From assembly GCA_037043015.1 (NCBI GenBank), contig CM073330.1:11860512-11924511 (forward strand): a stretch of DNA of 64,000 nucleotides, given 5' to 3'. Shown here piece by piece: positions 1 through 11,974 of this stretch; positions within the stretch are counted from its first letter, which is position 1; each line of letters starts with the position of its first letter. Source of the DNA: Bryum argenteum (lineage: Eukaryota; Streptophyta; Bryopsida; Bryales; Bryaceae). The notes under the pieces were generated by a model. The model worked only from the letters and a program-made list of their open reading frames with translations, was not told the DNA's origin and ran no database searches. The translations under genes were made by a program, and so were the position numbers.

Positions 1-887
1 AGGGTTTAAGATGTAGCCTCATCAAAAGCATTACATGTCATGCAAACATGATTAGCAAAACTTACAAATCTTGAACATATGGCAATCATGGGCACATGTC
101 ACAACCAGGTGACTTGTCATTATACATGCTTGAGGAAGTAACTATGCACATAATTAAAGACTATACCTAAACTTACTTGACTTTCGAAGTATGGCATTGT
201 TATGAAATGAGTAAATTTGAATTCCACTGGGTTCATTTTTGTTGTAAATTTGTTCGCACGCTATGGGAATGGAAATAGGCAGAATGCACGAGAATAGGTG
301 TTTCTACCATTACGGAAAAAAATGAAGATAAGTGTTCATCCGGACATATCCAGTAACATCATACACAAAATCACTCCCTAGATCAGTCAAGTATATCAAT
401 TCTGAAAGATTAGATTTGAAAGATAGCTAAAGATATAGATTTGAAAGTACTCAAGAGAGAGTGCATCACAATCAGCTAATTCAAGAGTCCTTTAGTTCAA
501 GCCAAGTGAATTGGGTGGCTGTGACAATGCGCATTTCCCTATCTAATTACTTCATCAGATCGTACTTAGACAGCATGAGCCGCACACAAAAAATTGAAAT
601 GAAGGAACTGAAATTAATGTCTCCAGCAACCAAAAGTTGTGGAATTGAAATCAAGCGAAAATACCTGTTCACGTCAAAAAAGATCAACTCGCACAAACCA
701 GGAGTTCCAAAATATTTACTGTTCTACTCAACTGCATGAGTAAAAATCCTTCCAAGCAGAACTGACAAAACTCGAATGTCTCGATCATCTTATCTTCGAT
801 CGTGCTTTCGCTACGTATGGGAAAACTCCAGATCGATGCCGACCACCATCTTGCTGCTTGGGGAGAGAAAACGTGAAGTCCAGCGTC
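1..887. other. Intergenic, downstream of the first gene
   Basis: AT-rich sequence 3' of the minus-strand gene ending at 888. Short open frames here lack good splice context, coding-like composition or a recognisable domain. I see no gene, repeat or RNA in it. Confidence 0.5.
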
Positions 888-2787
888 TTATTCTTCCATG
901 GGAGCAAGGCCTCGATCTACAGGCTGGGCCAGGGGTGTAGTTCGAAGAACATCTTGCTGCGCCAGAGTCTCCTGCAGAAAGTCCGAAAGTCAAAGCTGGA
1001 ACCATACGCGGTACTTAGACGAATTTGGAGTTCGAATGAGGTACCTGTGTGGGATCCAGAGGGAGAACGCTGGCAGCGTCCTGTGCCGGAACTTTCAGGC
1101 TCTCCACAGCTTGTGGAGGGACGTTACCAATCAATGGCGTTGATGCTGTCTGAGGCAGCGGATTGGCAGGAGTGAGTGTCGCTGTGGGTGGAGGCTCCTG
1201 ATGAACAGGTGCATCTGGCTTCTGTACCGGAACCTTGACATCGACATTGACGTTCGATTCTATCTTCGTAGCTTCTGGCGCTTGCTTCTCCGCTACTGCC
1301 TCGGTTGCTTTTGGTGGAGGTGCCTGAGCCTGAAACAACCCGTGCGGTCAAATATACGTCAGTAAGCCAATAAAATCCAGTGGTTCAAGCTAAAGGATGT
1401 TCTATCCAAACGCAGTAGAGTTGTGGTGCTTCGACCACAACATAGATTAGTTTATGGTTGCGGAAATGAGGGATTACGCCGTGCCATCACCACATATCTG
1501 CACAACTAAAGATTGACAGATGCAAAAATCTCCTCGCCAATACTGTAGCATACTCCCCAATCTAAGCGTAATTTTAGTACTCTTCAGAGTACACTGCAAT
1601 ATTGACTACCTCAAAAAGTCTCCAACAAAAACAATCAATATGACAGAAATAAAATTGTATCCAACACAACAAGTTAAGAAGCAGATGCTCGACGATGAGA
1701 AGTACAAACAACACAATTTGACGTAATCATGACAACGTCCACGATTGAAGTACACACCGGAGGTTGTGTCGCAGCATCTTTTGGCTGTGTCTCTGCAGGC
1801 GCATCTGCTCCCGTGGGTTTCGCAGCTCCCTCACTAGGTACAGCAGGGGCAGGAGTCGTCTCAGATGAATCCTTCGCGACCGGTTCGCTAGCTTTCTCTT
1901 CGCTGGTTACCTTTTCGGCAGGTGTGTCCTCGGCTGCAGCCTCCGCAGGAACCTTCTGCAGGACGACGCCTGTGTGTAAGACATGTGCATGCAGGATAGA
2001 TGACCGCTTCATCTAAATCGTTCCAAAAAGGAAACAGATAACTGAGACGAATCAAACAGGGTGCTCGAATCAAGTCAATAGAACGTTTATCAGCGGGAAA
2101 AAATGTGAGTTGGAACCACTAGACCCCTACAACACCGAAAGGATTGATACACAAGAATTTTCAGCATTGATACCTTTTGGGCTTCTTGAAGAGCTGCCGT
2201 GACCTCATTCACCAACTTCGAAGCAACTGCTGCTAAGTCTGTCCCATCAGTGCCAGCCGGTTTGTCTTCTTTAGTCTCTGCTACCGAAGGAGCTCTAGAA
2301 GGTGGATCTTCTGCCACCTTTGCATCAGCACTGGCAGATTGATTAACTGCAGGAGTCTCCTGCGCACTCGCCTGATAATAGCGGCGGGAAAACGAGTGTT
2401 CAGCCACAATACACCGTATTTGCACGGAACAGGCGGCACCGTTGCAATTTCGACGTCGAAAAGAATGCATGGCAGGTTCGGTTTGAATGTAATAACTACT
2501 CCGAGCAGCCACGTCAATGACAATTAAACAGTCCATCATTTCTACATACATTGCCATAGATTGCCCGTCTTTAAAAAAAAGGGGGGGAAAGCAAACGGTT
2601 CACATACAGAGTTAGATTGATCCGATGCAGCTACTGCATTTGAAGGTTGCTCCGAATGCTGTACATTCTGCGCGAGTTTGGGAGCCTCAGCAGTACGCTT
2701 CGAGACGGGGGAAGGCTCCGGGTCAGCCTCCGCACTACGCTTAGTCGCCGGTTGCTGAGGCGATGTTTCTTGTACGGATCCCACCAT
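888..2787 (-). CDS. Disordered Ala/Pro/Glu-rich protein, five frame-neutral exons
   Basis: Not recognised. The reading frame joins exons 2787-2608, 2371-2174, 1955-1758, 1329-1045 and 971-888 with good GT-AG signals (for example CAG|GTACCT at 1045 and TTTCTGCAG before 971), giving 314 residues. The protein is hydrophilic and low in complexity: KR-containing acidic N-terminus (1-60), two 66-residue exons rich in Ala, Glu, Lys and Pro, a Pro/Gln/Val-rich exon, and a short tail ending in MEE. No signal peptide, membrane segment or known domain is visible. All five exons are multiples of three and every intron is phase 0. The start at 2787 (MVGSVQ) is preferred; an in-frame ATG at 2856 would add 23 residues. 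The consistent frame across five exons makes a real gene likely. The function is unknown; disordered regulators or scaffold proteins look like this, but that is a guess. Confidence 0.65.
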
Positions 2788-3390
2788 AATGTACGCACAC
2801 GATCGATGAGTGTGTGTGCGATTCACGACTTCCTTGACACACGAATATAGCTTCACATACGAAATGCAAATCAGATAATAAGTTGCGACACCTTCCCATC
2901 AAAAGCAACACAACTTGCAAATAAAACTGCCCGGGGCCCGATATCCATAAACAGCACCCCGAACTCACGGCAGAGCTATTGCAAAGAAAACAAAGTCTCG
3001 TATCCTCACGAATTACGCAAGATTAAACCACATGTAACCTCGACAACTGCCACATATAAAAACATTAGACCATAACGCTCTCCTGATTCAAGTAGGACCT
3101 CACGTAAAACTTCCTGTGTCTTCCACTTTCCGTGAATGATCCTTCGACTACGCAAGGATCACAAATACAACAAGTTTTGATCTAAACGAAGTCAGAACAC
3201 GTAATTCAAGTTATCACACACTTGCAAGTAATTCAAAAACGGTAGCTGTACGGACACTCTGAAAGCTATGGGATTACATCGTGGCTATGTCCAGAAACAA
3301 AACAAACAACACTGACACGTAAAGCTAGAAGCGCAATTGACGACAACATTACTAGAGCGTATCGTCGCAAATGTATGACTAACATGCTTG

Positions 3391-4265
3391 ACCGGCAACA
3401 CGACATTGAGAGAACGTAATCAGCAATGAACTCTTCGAGACGACATCTCATTATAATCAACCTCAAACGTATATCCGAAAATTAGAAATTGCACGTAACA
3501 CGAGATTACTACTGTGTCATTTAATTAAGACCAGGAATTTCAATGCAGCTCAACACATGCAAGAGAATTCAGCGAGCAACAGTAACTTGACCTTTCTAAA
3601 TGTATGCATCTACTAAACATCACTGCACATAAAAAAACAAACCTACGCCAGTATCTGTCCTCGAAACAACCCCCGCTGAACGCAAGTCCCCTAACACAGA
3701 TTTCGCTAACCCCTGCCTCTCAGAGGCGCCATGTCAGAAAAACATCGTCGAGCCACACTACCGCATCAGTAACAACCGATGCACCGGCAACACGACATTA
3801 AAACAAAGAAACCAACAATGTATTCTAAACCAGACGAATCTAACAATAAACCTCAAACTCGTCTCGTCAAATTAGACATTCCACGTCCACGACACAGAAG
3901 TACTTCTCCTTAAACGTGACCACAATGTTCCACGCACCTCAACACAAGCAAGAAAAGGTTGAAACGTATCACGTAACACAGAAGCTACAGCATTCTGGAA
4001 GTCTACATCACCAACAATGAACAACAAACTCAAAGAAACTACCGACTAAACCAGCGGTACAACCAGGGTACAAATAGCGCGTCCGTCGGTGCACCGGCAG
4101 CTTGACCTTAAGTCAACAACATACTCAAAAAGCTAAAAATACAGCAAACCCGTTCCTGTCAGTTTGGACATTCTAATTCCTTACAGCAGAAGTACTTCTC
4201 CGTGTAATTTTCAACAAGAAATACCTCAACATGCGCAAGAAAACTCGGCGTAACATACTAAGCGT
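3391..4265. repeat. Three degenerate tandem repeats upstream of the disordered-protein gene
   Basis: Three diverged head-to-tail units begin near 3391, 3783 and 4093. Units 1 and 2 share an identical CCGGCAACACGACATT; units 2 and 3 share AGAAGTACTTCTCC. All three end in a CTCAACACA/TGCGCAAGAAAA-like stretch. Unit spacing is about 390 and 310 bases. No convincing open frame runs through them. They lie 0.6-1.5 kb upstream of the start at 2787, in likely promoter DNA. Confidence 0.6.
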
Positions 4266-4560
4266 AAGCATTAAGGTCTACTCCACCATGCATAACAAAC
4301 CTTAACATGTTTCTGTCTACCGCTGTGAGAAATGTCAATTACAAAGCATAAAATGGTAAACCCTGAGTCTCCAGAGCGTCATTTTTACCGCAAGAAAAAC
4401 GAAAACACGAGGAGTTACTGAAAGAGCAAATTAAGCTGTGAAAACCTGAGCTTACAACGAAGATCAAAGCCGATCGCCTCGAGATGATTCAAAAACGTGC
4501 ATTCGAAATGAGCTTCGACGCGCGAGCCGGAGAAGAAGAAGCCGAGGACGGGCAGGGATA

Positions 4561-4717
4561 AAATTTTGTGGTTGGTTGCCCGTGTGGAGGAGGGGATGGA
4601 ATGGGAGCTTCGAGAACGGGGGTTGAGAACACGGGCAAATTTTGTGGTTGGTTGCCCGTGTGGAGGAAAGGGTGGGGTGGGATGGGAGCTTCGGGAACGG
4701 GAGTTGGGAACACGGGC
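4561..4717. repeat. Two-copy G-rich tandem repeat (76/81 bases)
   Basis: Two adjacent units, 4561-4636 and 4637-4717, both begin AAATTTTGTGGTTGGTTGCC and both end in GAACACGGGC. The second has a five-base expansion in a GGGTGGGG tract. The repeat creates long minus-strand open frames that read as Pro/Ser-rich peptide, but these follow from the repeat and its composition. Confidence 0.85.
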
Positions 4718-4829
4718 ATCGGAAGAAAAACTTCTTAATTGGAGGCGGGGCGAGATGGCGCCGTCATGAGTTGACAAGTGGAACTGTAGGCGGCGGTCGA
4801 TCAGAGCTTTCTTTATGACTGATGGCACT

Positions 4830-6466
4830 TACCCTGGGCACATGAGGCATATGGTCAGGCAATTTGCTTGCTTGATGGGCAGGGCGGGCCCCCACTATGC
4901 AATCACATGAGGGCATGTGGCAGGTCATGGGTGCCAAAAGAATCCACTATTAAGTAAAAGGGGCAGGTAGTTTGACTACCAAAGGGAGCTGCTCGGAAGC
5001 TCCACTCTTTCTTTTCGCACATTTTAGACGCACTCACTTCCATGAATGAGTGCTTTCAGACAACCTAGATTCAAGATTGTAGGGCAAGGGTGTCAATGTG
5101 CGCGTGATTGGTTGCATGAATTAAGGAGTGGTAAAGACTCGGTAAACAAATGACAATTGTAGGAGAATGTCGAACTCCTCTGTTTTGCCTCAGTTTGAGC
5201 AAACCCCTTAAGGTTGAAGGCGTATATATGCCTTCACATGGCTTTGTTTGCCTCGTGTGCGCACACAAGCTATCGTTTCCACTATCCCTTAAGTACTATT
5301 ATGACAAACCACCCCGCTCGTGTCACAATTTGAAATCTGAAATACTATCATCATTTGTATGAACATTATAATATATGAAAGGTGATTATTTTTCCTTGTG
5401 GTTGGTGAGGGGGTTCTTGTTGTAGTAAGGTGCTACTAAAGCCTCAATTTTTACCAAAAGGAAATTGTTTGGATGTAGTCAATGTAAGCATTTTTTTCGT
5501 GTATTGGGAGAATGAGTAGAAAGATAGAGCAAGTCGAATCATCATTTTTGGACTTTTTTACATTGAGTTGAATTATAGGTCCTTATAAAATGGTGCTCTA
5601 TAGTGACACCCTATGATGTTTGCGGTGAGTACAACGTATTGTTGTATGGTGAAACTATTATGTACCATTGAGTGAAAATTACTAGAGCTTCATCATGGGA
5701 CCTACTCTATATTAAACCACTCTACTAGTGTACAAACAAGTATTACCATTCTTTGCTTCAATTTGAATGTTCATCTAGCTTACAAATTTGAAATGAGCTT
5801 GAAAGTTTGTTTCTTATATACTAAAACTCAAGTTGAAGGGAGAACTGCCGCAGTGCTGAATTCGTAAATCATCTGGAGGGTACGGTACATGTACAGTATT
5901 ATGAATCAGAGAACTTTGTAATTCTAAATGTAAGCTAAACAAATTCTGTCCCTTTCCATTCATGATCGTTTTCAAAGAATTTCACGTCATGAGTTCTGGA
6001 TACTATCTAATTAGCAGTGATTTGGTCACAGTCTCATCCCCATAGTCACATCCTGTTTCTTTCATCAGCTAAATTCCATCCACAAACCCACCTTCATTCG
6101 CTCCAGTGAACATTTTCTTGCACTCAAACTTCCAAACTGAAGCTAAGGAGAGCAATAATTTCAAATTCCAACGGATAAAAACTCGTTGGGCATCATATAC
6201 TCCTATACTTTAGGCAGTTAATGCCAAATCCTCATCAGAGTGAAGCAGGTACCTCGAAAAATTTGGTTAGACTGTACTACGATATGACATTCACTTTGTT
6301 TTTGGGACCAATTAATGCATAAATTAACTGCACAATCAATACAAGCTGAACCAGGACACTCGGTGAATCATTTTTGTTATCTTGAGCTAATCGAGTATCA
6401 AGAGGTCAGAACCTGGCGAGCTCCTAGGCCTAAGAATCGGATCCCCTCTGCCAGAGGCAGCCAGCC
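4830..6466. other. Intergenic, with one copy of a dispersed repeat
   Basis: AT-rich DNA between the first repeats and the 3' end of the reductase gene. The only structure seen is a dispersed-repeat copy around 5510-5690 (listed separately). No gene is supported. Confidence 0.5.
5510..5695 (+). repeat. Dispersed repeat family D, partial copy
   Basis: This stretch aligns by eye with 26590-26800, 35430-35650 and 63130-63365. Shared landmarks, in order, are an AGAGCAAGT/AAATCATCATTTTT block, AAATGGTGC(C/T)CTA, CACCCTATRATGTTT and CTATTATGTAC. It is diverged and has no coding frame. Element ends are not defined here. Confidence 0.65.
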
Positions 6467-9400
6467 TCACTTCCTCGCTCCCTCCCTCACTTTCAAGGCT
6501 TCAATAATCGCTGAGAAATCTTCATCACCCAGACCATCTGATACGGCCCGTCTGTACAAATCGTTCACAGCTGCAGCGATAGGTGCAGTTTGACCTACCT
6601 TGTTCGCCAACTCCACTGCAAGGCGAAGGTCCTGCCGCACAACCAAAACATTCTCTGGATTCATTTCATGATCTGTAAATGGATTCACTAGCTTGGTGAG
6701 TAGAAAGAGGAGATGTCAAAGGGATGTACCTTCTGCTGGTGCTTAAGAGGGAAAGCCGTTGGATATTCACCCTCCACCATTGATGGACCCTTCATTGCAA
6801 ACATGGGCGCACTAATGGCACCCTGTCCTATGACCTGTACCAGTTCCGGAAAAGTGAAAAGCGTTTCTTGTTTAGATCCTCTCGTGATTACTAAAAAAGT
6901 ACTATCATACGGATTATATAGTAAGAAAATTCACCTCAATAATCGTCTTTGGGTCCAATCCGGTTTTGGCTCCAAGTAACAAGCCTTCTGAAAATGATGC
7001 CATCATACTGCACGGCTCGCAATGTGCAAGACATCATTGAAAGTATACTAATGGGTTGTTACAAAATCCCGTGGTGTCCTGAGAACTACTGATATGCATA
7101 TTGCATATACAGAAGACTCAGACTGCAATTGAGGTCCAAAGATTTGAGGGGCTTACCTGCCCATAACCATGTTCACTACAAGTTTCATGGCTGCACCATT
7201 GCCCACTTCTCCAAGGAAGAATTTAGACTGCAAAAATTGCAGACCGTTGGATCAAAATTCCTCGGTAACTGTTTACAAACTAAGAATAGCAGACAGATAT
7301 GCAAATCGGGCTTGCCGCTCGGACACCCGGTGATTACCTTGCCCATCACATCCAACATTGGTGATGCTCTTTCAAACAAAGCCTTGTCCCCTGAAATTGT
7401 AGTCAAAGAATTTAGATCGAATAAACCTGGAATGTAAATCGGAAGCTTTCCTTTTTCTATTAAGATGAGATGTGAAAGATTGTGCTTCTCATTGCTGTTG
7501 AGGTTTTCTCTATTGAAAAAGAAGGTATGACTATGATATAGTGTACAGGCCTTCAGCACACCAAGGAGAAGTGTTTCATGTAAAACAAAGCGACACACAG
7601 AGTAACAGGTTGAAAGCTAAGGCGTGGATCGTATGATTGGTTAAAGATGAGTACCGGCAGTAAGAAATATGAGGGTACCATCCACAGCCGGCTTCTTAGA
7701 ACCCGACACAGGAGCCTGTAAAGCACATGCGCTATAAGGTTAGCGAAAGTCATAGCCACGAAACAGAAAGTTCTTAATAATATCCTGTCTGATAGGCTGG
7801 TGACTACATTAAGGGTAAAAATCTTGATGCCAGACTTTCTCCAGTTACTCTAAATTGAGATGGTCCTCAAGAAATGATTTGCAACGATCTTGTCGTGGAA
7901 AATACAATGCAACCTTTGTTATGTGACCTTACTACATAACAGACCAGCAGGAACTTCTAAAACTTTCGACAATCTTCAAATGTTAATACCTTTAAGGAGA
8001 TAAGACCACCCCTAAGGCCAAGTGAGAACATACCTTCAAGTAAAAAGATTCATAAGTACTCAAAATAATAACCTTTAAAGATGACTGAAATCTGCACAAA
8101 CTCACCTCAAGGAATTCAGCTCCCTTCTGCTGAACAGCTTTAGCTATTGCCTTCGCAGTTTCGTCATCGACAGTGGAGACATCCACATACCTAAACATAA
8201 CGACAGAAGACTAAATTGGTCAGAATTACCATGTGATTGTAACACTCAAACGCTTGAAGTTCCACGTGGCCAACAGCATGAAAGGACAAATAGGAAGTTC
8301 TACAATGACAAGCAAGAGTTCAACAACAATAGATTCCATGAAAATGTGGACTTGTCCAGCGAAATATATCGAAGGAAGTGACAAGATGCGAAAGTGAAAA
8401 CGAAGCGTACCCTTTACCAGCACTTAACCCCTGGACTGCACCCTGAGGACCGCACGCAACTTCCATCTGCATGGTCAAGCCCACCTATTCGATCAATCCA
8501 GCCGCGAAAATTTCCAGACCTTGCTTTGAATTTGTCAGGTAAAAACAGATTAAAAGTCCAACTATTACAATGTAATCGAATCTCAATACCATGTAGACTG
8601 CAGGCCAGAAGCCATCAGGCAACCATCGATACATTAAAGCGAAACTGAAAGTAAGGTAATTGGTCCAAAAGGCAACTTCGATGTGTTATGAGTAGAGATA
8701 CCAATTCTCTGACATAAGCTGAGGTTTAGCCAACCGGCCTGCTCGTTCTACTGTTACGACCGGACGAAAGTGCAATTACAGAAGTCTCGCATGCAAGACA
8801 AAGCTTGAAACATGAGGAAATATGGGCAAGAAGAAGGTGGAGGACCATACTGCTCCAGCTGGGTCTGCCAACATAGCAAAAGTGATATCACAGGCTGCTG
8901 TTGTCTGCTCGGGTGTTTCTCCGCGCCTGTCCATCGAGGTAATTCACAATTCATTTCACTTTCTTCACAATGACAAAAGCTCGTTACGATCTTGAGTCAA
9001 TCAACAATACTCGAATCCGAGCGTAATAGCCTCTCGGAAGCGATTGATTCCATTGATAAACGCAGCCATTCCAGATTATATAAGTGCTTATCAGATACTT
9101 ACTTCGCCCCTTCGTTGACAAGTGCGTCACATTTGCTGAGGGACCTGTTCCACACAGTGACGTCGTACCTGGCAACAACACGAATCGGGACCATGCCAAG
9201 ACCATCAAGCAACATACGAGAACGTAATGAAAACACGATCAAGAGAAATATAGTGCTTCAAAGATGGTAGACACATATACATACGGTCTCCGAAGTCAGA
9301 AGGATATTGAAAATTTGTGCAAATTGTGATACCAATTGTTAGGATTACAATTAAAAGTACACGAATCCTGGATATCATCCTCCCGGGTCTATGATTATCA

Positions 9401-10236
9401 TCTGAAAGCTCCAAATGCATCAGTTCCTGCACCCTAAACCTTGCAGTAATGATGCACGTACCTCAAACAAGATCCGACATACTTAGCGTTAATCTTAACC
9501 AGAAACTGTGATTTTTCAATCTCTAAATTTTCCTTCGGCAACCTTTAGCGTGATTCATCTTTTCCAACCTTCGTAAGTGTGATTCTGTACTAAGAAAAAT
9601 TTCGAAAAAGGCGCACTAAAATATTCTTCGAAGATGAATGGGACACCAGAATTTGAGTAAAGCACAGAAGAGAAGCTCAAATTCATGTCTAGCAAACAAC
9701 ATACCCTGCTTTTACAAGATTACGAGCCATGGCAGTTCCCATGATTCCAAGTCCTAAGAATCCAATACTCGGCTGCTTCTCTCCACCTAACACATCACAA
9801 TCCACCGCTGCAAGTATTCATATCCACTTGTTGCATGTGTAATCCAAAACAACAAAGTGTAATGCCATCGAGAAAATGACACATTCCGCATTTCGCCGAA
9901 TGAGAACTAACACCTTGACAAATCACTGGTCCCGAAAATTCCATCCACTGGCACAGCAGCAAGTGCATTATAATTTATGATTTGTGATAGGATCACGGCA
10001 CCTGCAGTGGACGAAGCATGGACAACGAAATTGCGGCGACTCCATGGCGAAGCTCCTCGCTGCTGCTCCTGCTGCTTCAATGTGGTGAAGGAAAAAGGCA
10101 ACGCAGCAACGCACCCTTGGAAGAAGACAGAATTCTTGGAGGACGACGGAGAGGAGCGTGAGAGGAGGCAATTGAGGAGGCGCGGCTTGTGTTGCATGGC
10201 CGTGAGCATCCCCTTCGCCATAGCCACGGCCTCCAT
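6467..10236 (-). CDS. GLYR2: Glyoxylate/succinic semialdehyde reductase, plastid form
   Basis: NADPH-dependent beta-hydroxyacid dehydrogenase that reduces glyoxylate and succinic semialdehyde. Twelve exons: 10236-10002, 9807-9705, 9168-9103, 8926-8851, 8466-8411, 8190-8106, 7715-7655, 7390-7338, 7227-7157, 7007-6935, 6834-6730, 6631-6467. The phases match throughout and give 382 residues. Residues 1-78 resemble a transit peptide (Ser/Arg-rich, ending FVVHASSTA). GFLGLGIMG at 94-102 is the Rossmann dinucleotide loop; PVSGS at 209-213 and GNGAAMK at 254-260 are family signatures, with K260 the expected catalytic lysine. The C-terminal helical domain ends in SAIIEALKVREGARK. An open frame extends 5' of 10236, but 10236 is its first ATG. 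Donors at 10001 and 9913 can both join acceptor 9808 in phase from different starts. The symbol is by family resemblance; dual plastid/mitochondrial targeting is possible. Confidence 0.9.
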
Positions 10237-10250
10237 CGCAACGACGAGCT

Positions 10251-10340
10251 TCACAACAGCAACAGCAACAATGGCGATGGGAAGATTGAACGGGAAATGC
10301 GACGGTGCTTCAAGAGGGAATTTCGGCCTTTCTTAGCCAT
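10251..10340 (-). promoter_or_regulatory. Possible upstream ORF in the reductase leader
   Basis: A 29-codon frame starts with ATG at 10340 and stops with TGA at 10253-10251, 14 bases before the main ATG. It encodes a basic then Leu-rich peptide. Its reality depends on the transcript start lying 5' of 10340, which cannot be seen from sequence. Confidence 0.3.
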
Positions 10341-10726
10341 TGATGAGCGCTGTAGCCAAATTCTAATCATTTAGTAAACAATGTAATTATACATATCTTT
10401 GTTTTTAATTTGAAAAATATCATAAAGCTACAGAAGTTAATTGTGGGTGTGTAATCTTAAAAAACACCCTCTTCCCATGGAAAGTGTTTAGGAAATCTTT
10501 CCCTCAAACTTTTTTGGGGCGGATGGCTAAGAGTGAGGTTTCCTAATTATGCTTCTATGTATCGCGGTGTGGTCGAGGAAAGCTACATTAACATAAAAAA
10601 ATTGTTGCACACTTTTAGTGTTTTTTGCTTCAAAATGTAATCTGAAGTGAATTATCTAGTCCCCTAATGTTCTCGGACCTCATTATCTAGGTACCTCAAA
10701 GTCCTTCTCATTACAGTATTACTTAA

Positions 10727-11155
10727 GGTACGTTCCCACTTGGCCTTAGAGGTGGTGTTAGAAGGTGGTCTTATCTCCTTAAAAGAGTGTGTGTCCACAC
10801 CTACATTCTTTAGTAATTACCAATCCTACATGGATACCCACATGGCACACTCTAAAACTTGGAGGACAAAAAAAATATTAGATAGTATTTGGGAGGACAA
10901 AAGATAGTTGAGCATTATTAGGCAAGTGTTAAGGAAGCACCACAATTAGAAATATTCTCAAGTTTTGAAGACTTAAGAGTGGTCTTAGTTAATGGGGCCT
11001 TTGAGGAGCCATTATGTAATTGAGGCTACTTTTCAAAACACTTTTCCAAGCCTCATTGATGAGGCCTTCCCTAAGAATAAGGAATTTCCCCAAAATTGTG
11101 GAGGTCTTAAGTTTTAATGTATGCTCTTATCAAAGGCCAGGTGGGAAGGGGGCTT
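10727..11155. mobile_element. Imperfect inverted-repeat element (MITE-like)
   Basis: The left end carries TTCCCACTTGGCCTTAGAGG. The right end near 11131-11152 carries its approximate reverse complement (CAAAGGCCAGGTGGGAAGGG). The interior has no coding frame and contains further GGCCTT/AAGGCC words. It sits between the divergently transcribed reductase and DPM3 genes. The target duplication is unclear, so the ends are approximate. Confidence 0.45.
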
Positions 11156-11229
11156 TAGGCACTAGTAATTAGATAAAAATTAGTAAAGTGTTCACCTTTA
11201 TTTAATTAATTGGTCCCCTATCCCGTTCC

Positions 11230-11974
11230 CAAACACGTTCTCATGATCAAAGACTGCGTCACGGCAACCGTCGATCTCTCAAGGCCATCATCGAACCGTC
11301 CATTCAACGCCAATGTTCTGGGAAGCAGGGCACGATCAAGTGCGGTTTGTGCGCTGGCGATCGATCAATTCCCGGTCAAATTTTCCGGTCGATCGACTCC
11401 GTGCTCGTCAATCGCGCGTTCCTTGATTTCGCCTTTTCCATTCAATAAGATTTTCAGTCACATTTTCGGTGCAAGAAGCTGCATTCTGGTCTTTCGAGGA
11501 TTGTTTGCAAGGGCGTTTTCGGTGTGGGGACGGAGCTTGGTGAGTAGGTCTAGTCACTTTAAATTCTGAAAACTCTTCAAATGCTGAAAGTTGAGTCAAA
11601 AAATAAGTGCGTGCATTTCTCTCGATTGAAGGTGTGAAAGAATACACCAATGTTTCTTTCTTCCCCTGGGCGCAATCTTTGGCCTTCGGGCCTCAATAGA
11701 TAGCATTTCATAAGAAATCGTTGACTCGATGAAACCATGCAACCCTAAAATGATCGCATGGAGCTTAGAATCTATTCAACGAGGATCTGCTTGAGTGTCT
11801 TGTAAGGTCTTGATAGAATTCGTGGAGGTCTAGATTTTAATACCTAATGATAGGACCTGGGATTGTTGAGTGTCAATGCTCGGTACTCTATAACCTCAGC
11901 CAGCTTGCTCTGAAACTTGTTTTACCGATTTTTGTTTGCAGGTATAATCTCCGTATGAGAGCTTGTCCATCGCC
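11230..11974 (+). promoter_or_regulatory. DPM3 promoter and 5' leader, possible leader intron
   Basis: GC-rich, CpG-containing DNA (about 11230-11560) precedes a donor-like GGAGCTTG|GTGAGTAG near 11540. An acceptor TTTGTTTGCAG at about 11930-11941 lies just before the DPM3 start codon. This arrangement suggests a 5'-untranslated intron of roughly 400 bases. It is inference from splice words only. Confidence 0.4.

Noticed and set aside
4415..4828. 137-codon minus-strand frame as a Pro/Ser-rich gene
   Set aside because: It is produced by the 76/81-base tandem repeat, with no domain and no splice partners.
9921..9930. Donor A|GTGATT for reductase exon 1
   Set aside because: It also keeps phase, but the CAG|GTG donor at 10001 is a much better consensus and ends the transit peptide at a plausible site.
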